From positions 430,124-494,123 of the forward strand of contig NZ_KQ948662.1 of assembly GCF_001514145.1 (NCBI RefSeq): a stretch of 64,000 nucleotides of DNA. Reading direction: 5' to 3'. Source of the stretch: Streptomyces canus (GTDB lineage Bacteria > Actinomycetota > Actinomycetes > Streptomycetales > Streptomycetaceae). A program made the position numbers and the translations under genes. Position 1 is the stretch's first letter. Every line of letters begins with the position of its first letter. The notes below the pieces were generated by a model. That model made no database searches. It saw only the letters and a program-made list of their open reading frames with translations, and was not told the origin of the DNA. Shown one piece after another: positions 59,272 to 64,000 of the stretch.

Positions 59272-60129
59272 GTGACAGCATTCTTCGCCCTGGCCACCAG
59301 CCTGTTGTGGGGCCTGGCCGACTTCGGCGGCGGGGTGTTGACCCGACGGCTCCCGGCTCTCACGGTGGTGGTGGTCTCGCAGGGGATCGCCGCGGCCGTG
59401 CTCGGTGCGATCGTGGTGGCGACCGGTGGCTGGAGCGAGGCAGGACACCGGCTGTTGTTCGCGTTCGCCGCGGGTCTGGCCGGACCGGTCGCCCTGATCT
59501 GCTTCTACAAGGCGCTCGCGATGGGGCCGATGGGTGTCGTCTCCCCGCTGGGCACGTTGAGCGTGGCGGTCCCGGTCGGTGTGGGTCTCTTCCTCGGCGA
59601 GCGTCCCGGGCTCACGCAGGCCGCGGGCATCGCGGTGGCCGTCACCGGAGTGATCCTGGCGGGCGGGCCCCAGTTGCGCGGCGCCCCGGTGCAACGCCGG
59701 GCGATCGTCCTCACCCTGATCGCGGCACTCGGCTTCGGTACGGTGTTCGCCCTGATCGCGGAGGCGTCCACGAGCGTCACCGGCCTGTTCCTCGCCCTGT
59801 TCGTGCAGCGCCTGGTCAACGTGGCGGTGGGCGGCGCGGCCCTGTACGTCTCGGTGAAACGGGGCGCGCCCGCGCTCCCGACGACCGGCTTCCCCTGGTC
59901 CTCCCTCCCTGCGCTCGCCTTCATCGGCCTCGCGGACGTGGCGGCGAACGGCACATACTCGGTGGCCGCCCAGCACGGCCCGGTCACGGTGGCCGCCGTG
60001 CTCGCCTCGCTCTACCCGGTGGTCACGGCCCTGGCCGCCCGCGGCTTCCTCAGCGAACGCCTCCGCACCCTCCAGGCAACGGGCGCGGGCCTGGCCCTGC
60101 TCGGCACCCTGCTCCTCGCAACAGGCTGA
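59272..60129 (+). CDS. EamA/DMT-family transporter
   Basis: A 285-residue protein with ten hydrophobic helices in two EamA repeats (ATSLLWGLADFGGGVLTRRL; ALIAEASTSVTGLFLALFVQ). It exports or imports small metabolites; substrate unknown. It starts GTG at 59272 with gagg seven bases upstream. It is divergent from the XRE-cupin regulator. Its last codons (gcaacaggctga, ending ATG-stop in protein terms) form the edge of a 146-bp tandem repeat that follows. Confidence 0.9.
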   Translation: MTAFFALATSLLWGLADFGGGVLTRRLPALTVVVVSQGIAAAVLGAIVVATGGWSEAGHRLLFAFAAGLAGPVALICFYKALAMGPMGVVSPLGTLSVAVPVGVGLFLGERPGLTQAAGIAVAVTGVILAGGPQLRGAPVQRRAIVLTLIAALGFGTVFALIAEASTSVTGLFLALFVQRLVNVAVGGAALYVSVKRGAPALPTTGFPWSSLPALAFIGLADVAANGTYSVAAQHGPVTVAAVLASLYPVVTALAARGFLSERLRTLQATGAGLALLGTLLLATG

Positions 60130-60606
60130 CCCCGGCCCGCCCTTGCCCTACTCCACCCTGGCCCACTCCCCGCCGGTCACACCCGCCACGGCACCCCAAC
60201 AAACGCCCCCACACCCACCAGACAACAAGCGCGGACCCGGCCCTGATCGACACCCCGCTCCCCGCAACAGGCTGACCCCGCCCCACCCTTGCCCTACTCC
60301 ACCCTGGCCCACTCCCCGCCGGTCACACCCGCCACGGCACCCCAACAAACGCCCCCACACCCACCAGACAACGAGCGCGGACCCGGCCCTGATCGACACC
60401 CCGCTCCCCGCAACAGGCTGACCCCGGCCCGGCGAATTTCGCGACCGCCCGCCCATCCAGCCCGCCGAGCACATTGAGCTGCTCCGCATTGGCCCACTGC
60501 CCTGTGGTCACACCACCCGGGCACCGTCCCCCCAGCAAACGCCTCCACGCCCCCGAGTCAACGGGCCCGGCGGTGGCCAACACCCCGCTCCTCTCGACGG
60601 ACTGAC
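60118..60606. repeat. 146-bp tandem repeat with a diverged third copy carrying acyltransferase 3'-end sequence
   Basis: The landmark gcaacaggctgacc recurs at 60118, 60264 and 60410, an exact 146-bp period with nearly identical copies. The third, diverged unit (60412-60606) aligns with the others but contains an extra segment near 60424-60485. Its minus-strand translation (AEQLNVLGGLDGRAVAKFAG) resembles the end of the neighbouring acyltransferase (AEQLNALAGLDEETAAKLAE). The first landmark is the stop region of the EamA gene. Confidence 0.88.
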
Positions 60607-60897
60607 CCGACGCGGTCCGGCCCCAGCCGATGGGGCCCGCTTCGCGCCACCCCCTCAGCCCACCCGACTCAGCGAGCGCCCCGCCCCCAGCCGGCGAACC
60701 CGACACACCGTCAACCCAACCGCCCGCCAAGCCCCGCGACTCACCGCCCCACACCACACCTGGCCCGGCGCCCAGGGGCCGGCCCGCCCAACAAGCGCCC
60801 CGACACCCGCCCCAGCCAACCCGCCGTCCCCACCGCAAGCGAACCCGGCACACCCTCAGCCCAGCCGAGTCAACGCGTCCCCCCGCCGCCCCGTCCC
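60607..60897. other. Proline-codon-rich non-coding stretch
   Basis: This 291-bp gap between the repeat block and the acyltransferase stop is very C-rich on the plus strand and contains weak internal repeats (cccgacacaccgtcaaccca near 60697 against cccggcacaccctcagccca near 60847). It looks like older, decayed repeat sequence. No gene or hairpin stands out. Confidence 0.5.
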
Positions 60898-61686
60898 TCA
60901 CTCCAGTCCGGCAAGCCGCCCCGCCGCATCCTCGTCCAGCTCGGCGAGCTTCGCCGCCGTCTCCTCGTCCAGCCCGGCCAGCGCGTTGAGCTGTTCCGCC
61001 GTGGCTCCCTCGGGTATCGGTACCGGCGCCGGCGTCCTGAGCGGCGGCTGCCAGCCGTCCTCGGAGGTCCAGCGGCGTACGACCCGGGCAGGCGCCCCCG
61101 CCACCACCGCGTGGTCCGGCACCATACCCCGCACCACGGCACCGGCGGCCACGACGACGTTCCGCCCGATCCGCGCACCGGGCAGGATCACCGCCCCGGT
61201 CCCGATCCAGCACCCCGGCCCGATCTCCACCGGCTCCATCCGCGGCCACTGCTTGCCGATGGGCTCGTGGGGATCGTCGTACGAGTGATTGGTGGACGTG
61301 ACATAGACGTACGGCCCGAAGTAGCAGTCGCTGCCGATGGTGACCGTGGTGTCGGCGATGACATGGCTGCCGCGCCCCAGCACGACCCCGTCGCCGATGC
61401 GCAGGATCGGCTCCGGACCGAGGTCCAGGTCGGGCATCAGGCCGGCGGTCAGAGTGACCTGTTCGCCGACGATGCAGTGGGACCCGACGTGGATCCACGG
61501 TTCACCGAAGACCGTGCCGAGCGGAAAGGCCAGCCGAGTGTGCGCACCGAGCGCGCCGAAGCGGAAGCGCCCCGGGCGCTCGGCGGTGACGGAGCCCGTG
61601 CGCTGCACCCAGGCCCAGCCCGCGTGGACGGCACGCTGGACGAGACGGCCCCGCCAGGATGAGAACGTGTTCTTACTCTTCGGCAC
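60898..61686 (-). CDS. Hexapeptide-repeat acyltransferase (maltose O-acetyltransferase-like)
   Basis: A 262-residue left-handed beta-helix transferase. The hexapeptide repeats run through about residues 70-200 (IHVGSHCIVGEQVTLTAGL, IGPGCWIGTGAVILPGARIG, NVVVAAGAVVRG) with the catalytic histidine in TSTNHSYDDP. The carboxyl tail is a helical, alanine/glutamate/leucine-rich segment (AEQLNALAGLDEETAAKLAE, then LDEDAAGRLAGLE). The start is GTG at 61686; TACGGT lies six bases before it. Acceptor unknown. Divergent from the gamma carbonic anhydrase gene. Confidence 0.88.
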   Translation of the reverse strand: MPKSKNTFSSWRGRLVQRAVHAGWAWVQRTGSVTAERPGRFRFGALGAHTRLAFPLGTVFGEPWIHVGSHCIVGEQVTLTAGLMPDLDLGPEPILRIGDGVVLGRGSHVIADTTVTIGSDCYFGPYVYVTSTNHSYDDPHEPIGKQWPRMEPVEIGPGCWIGTGAVILPGARIGRNVVVAAGAVVRGMVPDHAVVAGAPARVVRRWTSEDGWQPPLRTPAPVPIPEGATAEQLNALAGLDEETAAKLAELDEDAAGRLAGLE

Positions 61687-61761
61687 GAGCTCACCGTACT
61701 GAGCGCACGGCGCACAGATGAGATGGAGGGCTTGTGATCTTCGCCCCACCCGGTGGCGTAC

Positions 61762-61781
61762 GGTTCGGGATATCACGAACC
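61762..61781. promoter_or_regulatory. Inverted repeat before the carbonic anhydrase gene
   Basis: A perfect 6-bp inverted repeat ggttcg-N8-cgaacc lies just before the caggagg ribosome-binding site and may be an operator or a leader hairpin. Confidence 0.4.
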
Positions 61782-61791
61782 AGGAGGCGAA

Positions 61792-62325
61792 ATGGCGCAC
61801 AAGGCGTTGATCACGGGCATCGGCGGAAAGGAACCGAAGATCGACGGGGAGGCCTTCGTGGCGCCCACCGCGTCGGTAATCGGTGACGTGACGCTGCAGG
61901 CGGGGGCGAGCCTCTGGTACGGCGCGGTGGCCCGCGGTGATGTAGAACGCATCTCAGTCGGCGCCCAGAGCAACATCCAGGACAACTGCACCCTGCACGC
62001 CGACCCCGGCTTCCCGGTGACGATCGGCGAGCGCGTCTCGGTGGGCCACAACGCGGTGGTCCACGGAGCGACGGTCGAGGACGACTGCCTGATCGGCATG
62101 GGCGCGACGGTGCTGAACGGCGCGGTGATCGGGGCCGGTTCCCTCGTCGCGGCCCAGGCACTGGTACCGCAGGGCATGCAGGTACCGCCCGGTTCCCTGG
62201 TGGCCGGCGTGCCGGCGAAGGTGCGGCGGGAGCTGACGGAGGAGGAGCGTCAGGGAGTCACCCTGAACGGGACGCTCTACGCGGACCTGGCCCAGGCCCA
62301 CAGCGAGGTGCACGACAAGCCGTGA
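61792..62325 (+). CDS. Gamma carbonic anhydrase-family protein
   Basis: A 177-residue left-handed beta-helix protein of the gamma carbonic anhydrase (YrdA/CaiE-like) family. Zinc-ligand histidines appear in NCTLHADPG and VGHNAVVHGATVEDD. Conserved arginine and aspartate lie in GAVARGDVERISVG. It may hydrate CO2 or have another zinc-dependent role. The ATG at 61792 has caggagg five bases upstream. It converges with the DedA gene three bases away. Confidence 0.92.
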   Translation: MAHKALITGIGGKEPKIDGEAFVAPTASVIGDVTLQAGASLWYGAVARGDVERISVGAQSNIQDNCTLHADPGFPVTIGERVSVGHNAVVHGATVEDDCLIGMGATVLNGAVIGAGSLVAAQALVPQGMQVPPGSLVAGVPAKVRRELTEEERQGVTLNGTLYADLAQAHSEVHDKP

Positions 62326-62328
62326 GCC

Positions 62329-62979
62329 TCAGTCGGCGGCCGGGACGGTCTCCGGTTCGGCCGCCTGCATCTGGGCCGTCGCCTTCGCCGCCCGGCGCTT
62401 GAGCACGAGCATCGAGGTGAGCCCGATCAGCACGGCGAGCACGAGTCCGAGCCACGAGAACCGCTTCAGCCACGACTCGGCGACGATTCCCACGTAGTAG
62501 ATGACCGCGGTCGTCCCGCCCGCCCAGATGATCCCGCCCAGCACGTTGGCGATCAGGAACTTCCAGTACGGCATCCGCAGCACACCGGCGAGCGGTCCGG
62601 CGAAAATCCTCAGCAGCGCGACGAAACGGCCGAAGAACACCGCCCACATGCCCCACTTCTCGAAGGACCGCTCCGCCGTGGCGACATGGCCCTCACTGAA
62701 GTGTCTCGGGAACTTGTTGCCGAGCCAGGTGAGCAACGGCCGTCCGCCCTTGCGCCCGATCGCGTAGCCGATGGAGTCACCGACGACCGCCCCGACGCTG
62801 GCGCACGCACCGAGCACCACGGGATTGATCCCCGCGTGCTGCGAGGACAGCAGCGCGGCGGAGACCAGGATGATCTCGCCGGGCAGCGGAATGCCCAGGC
62901 TCTCCAGGCCGATGACCAGGCCCACCAGGGCGTAGACGGCGGCCGGGGGCACGGTGTCGAGCCATTCCTGGACGTGCAA
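62329..62979 (-). CDS. DedA/SNARE-associated family membrane protein
   Basis: A 216-residue DedA protein with about five helices. Family motifs are GIPLPGEIILVSAALLSS, the FGRFVALLRIFAGPLAGV loop and IANVLGGIIWAGG. DedA proteins are thought to flip undecaprenyl phosphate or phospholipids across the membrane. The start is TTG at 62979, chosen because aggagg lies eight bases before it. An upstream gene for a ricin-domain protein is on the same strand, separated by two hairpins. Confidence 0.93.
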   Translation of the reverse strand: MHVQEWLDTVPPAAVYALVGLVIGLESLGIPLPGEIILVSAALLSSQHAGINPVVLGACASVGAVVGDSIGYAIGRKGGRPLLTWLGNKFPRHFSEGHVATAERSFEKWGMWAVFFGRFVALLRIFAGPLAGVLRMPYWKFLIANVLGGIIWAGGTTAVIYYVGIVAESWLKRFSWLGLVLAVLIGLTSMLVLKRRAAKATAQMQAAEPETVPAAD

Positions 62980-63006
62980 CGCCGGTTCCTCCTGAGTCGC
63001 GTTCCC

Positions 63007-63062
63007 GGCGTGCGCCAAGTACCGACGCACGCCGTGGCAGCCTACCGGTTCACGAGAACCGG
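63007..63062 (-). terminator. Two hairpins between the ricin-domain gene and dedA
   Basis: A 7-bp perfect stem ccggttc-acga-gaaccgg at 63045-63062 and an 8-bp stem ggcgtgcg/cgcacgcc at 63007-63033 lie in the 104-bp gap. They probably end the upstream minus-strand transcript. Confidence 0.7.
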
Positions 63063-63083
63063 CGTCCGGAGCAACAACGTCTC

Positions 63084-64000
63084 CTACGGCAGTGCTGTCC
63101 CGAGCGTCGACGCGAGCGGCGCCGTCACCGAGGTCGCGGTGTCCACGACCGCACTCACCACCGCCGCGGCCCCCTCGGCCGGAGTGCCCGGAGTGGTCGG
63201 CTCGGAGTGGCTGTCGTCGACCTGGGCGACCCGCGTCCCGTACCGCGGCGGCGGGGTTCCGTGCTGGTCCGAGGGCTGACCGGGGCTCTGTTCGCGGCCG
63301 CTGCCGGGGTGTTCGTCGGAACCTGAGGGCGGGGCCGGGGCGAGGTGGGGTGCGACCGGGTCCTCGTCCTGTCCCCCGGAGGGCCGACCCGTCTCCGCGT
63401 CGTCGGGCGACTGCGTGCCCTGTTGGGCCGGCGCGCTCTCGTCGGTGAACTCCAGCAGCCACCTCTGCCCCTGCGAGCCGTTCCGCTCGGTGACGACGAC
63501 GGTCTCCCCCTTGCCGGGTGCGACCAGGAGCCCCTTCCCGCGCCGCAGCAGCAGTTCGCCGCGCACGGTGAGGTCGTAGCGGACCTCTCCCGCGTGGGTC
63601 AGGCAGTCGGCGATCACGACCGACCGCTTCCGGGTGTCCGAGTCGAGGCAGAGCCTGGGATCGGCCGCGCTGCGCAGCAGTCCGTCCTCCTGGTACGACC
63701 ACTGCTGGGATCCGGCGGAGGAGCACTCCGCCAGCACGGCCTTCGTACCGGCCGCGGTCCGGGCGTGGTGGGCGTCTGGTGTGCCTTGGGTGTCGAGGCA
63801 CAGGCCGGCGTGGGCGCTGCGGAGCCTGCCGTGTCCGACCTGCACGGGGTTGCCCATCGAGGCCGTGGACGGGGAGCCGGCGTCCTGGGAGACCGTCGAC
63901 GGACTCGGCCGTACGGTGTTCCCGCTCACCACGCCCCAGGTGGCGGCGGGTGTGGCAACACCGCCGTCGTCCGACCAGCCCTTGGCCACGAGCACGGTGG
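63084..64000 (-). CDS. Ricin-type lectin domain protein (partial, 5' end beyond window)
   Basis: The last 305 codons of a larger gene. A ricin B-like lectin domain (SAHAGLCLDTQGTPDA, GSQQWSYQEDG, DPRLCLDSDTRKRS, QGQRWLLEF) is followed by a proline/glycine/glutamate-rich disordered tail of about 130 residues. The frame remains open to position 64000 (reading VLVAKGWSDD), which may be the end of a transmembrane helix of an unseen amino-terminal part. The domain suggests carbohydrate binding outside the cell. The total length is unknown. Confidence 0.75.
   Translation of the reverse strand, partial: TVLVAKGWSDDGGVATPAATWGVVSGNTVRPSPSTVSQDAGSPSTASMGNPVQVGHGRLRSAHAGLCLDTQGTPDAHHARTAAGTKAVLAECSSAGSQQWSYQEDGLLRSAADPRLCLDSDTRKRSVVIADCLTHAGEVRYDLTVRGELLLRRGKGLLVAPGKGETVVVTERNGSQGQRWLLEFTDESAPAQQGTQSPDDAETGRPSGGQDEDPVAPHLAPAPPSGSDEHPGSGREQSPGQPSDQHGTPPPRYGTRVAQVDDSHSEPTTPGTPAEGAAAVVSAVVDTATSVTAPLASTLGTALP

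Noticed and set aside
1..64000. Biosynthetic gene cluster, prophage or integrated element
   Set aside because: No polyketide, peptide-synthetase, terpene or RiPP core enzymes, no integrase, transposase or phage structural genes, and no att-like repeats flanking a block were seen.

Overview
The window is 64 kb of high-GC chromosome with Streptomyces character. The evidence is very GC-rich coding sequence with many GTG and TTG starts, an XRE-DUF5753/DUF397/ATPase regulatory set, a c-di-AMP riboswitch in front of an NlpC/P60 hydrolase, a PHO-box-like element before a Tat-exported phosphatase, an ECF41 sigma factor, and the gene order urease - biotin - purB, which I recall from Streptomyces core chromosomes. 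I see no prophage, insertion sequence, integrase, CRISPR array, rRNA or tRNA, and no large secondary-metabolite cluster.

Layout. 1-1.1 kb: ureABC on the minus strand, with ureC cut by the window edge. 1.2-5.4 kb: a TetR regulator with operator-like repeats facing a membrane protein, an orphan Phd-type antitoxin facing a ClpP paralogue, then a long leader with a c-di-AMP riboswitch before a secreted NlpC/P60 protein. 5.4-7.4 kb: a DUF6328 membrane protein and a decayed divergent LysE exporter/LysR regulator pair. 7.4-9.1 kb: the anti-sigma-like ATPase, XRE-DUF5753 and DUF397 genes. 9.2-13.6 kb: the biotin locus, bioF divergent from bioB-bioA-bioD, followed by a scar made of two gene tails. 14-15.3 kb: a methyltransferase and a Doc/RHH toxin-antitoxin operon. 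15.5-23 kb: a MacB/FtsX-type ABC exporter, an LLM oxidoreductase, a GNAT enzyme and two CNNM/CorC-type CBS proteins joined by a small overlapping frame. 23-26.7 kb: SGNH hydrolase, DUF4326, purB, a uracil/thymine-mismatch glycosylase and an unknown gene.

26.7-33 kb: a 212-bp higher-order tandem repeat, an ABC-2 exporter divergent from a histidine kinase/response regulator pair, a ROK regulator, and a GntR regulator with a DasR-like palindrome across its promoter. 33-42.4 kb: ECF41 sigma factor, alpha/beta hydrolase, an EamA transporter divergent from a MocR regulator, PhoD-like phosphatase, a membrane-ACT-GNAT protein, and a PLP sulfur-amino-acid lyase divergent from an Lrp regulator. 42.4-52.9 kb: DUF885 hydrolase, orphan Imm21 protein, rhodanese divergent from a second Lrp regulator, sbcCD, YigZ, a SixA-like phosphatase with a cysteinyl-tRNA-synthetase-like partner, and a CoA-binding protein. 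53-64 kb: APC permease, PobA-like monooxygenase, ArsR/CDF metal efflux, YbaK deacylase, XRE-cupin/EamA pair, a hexapeptide acyltransferase, gamma carbonic anhydrase, DedA protein and the tail of a ricin-domain protein. This last part is interrupted by two more tandem-repeat blocks.

Three themes stand out. First, at least eight genes carry a -10-like hexamer exactly 6 nt before the start codon, so leaderless transcription looks common, especially for regulators. Second, three intergenic minisatellites (26.7, 57.5 and 60.1 kb) sit directly at gene 3' ends. Two of them include the neighbouring gene's stop codon in the repeat unit, and one contains a diverged copy of a neighbouring gene's 3' end. 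Third, many divergent regulator/target pairs have readable operators. Positions of short sites were counted by eye and may be off by one or two bases.
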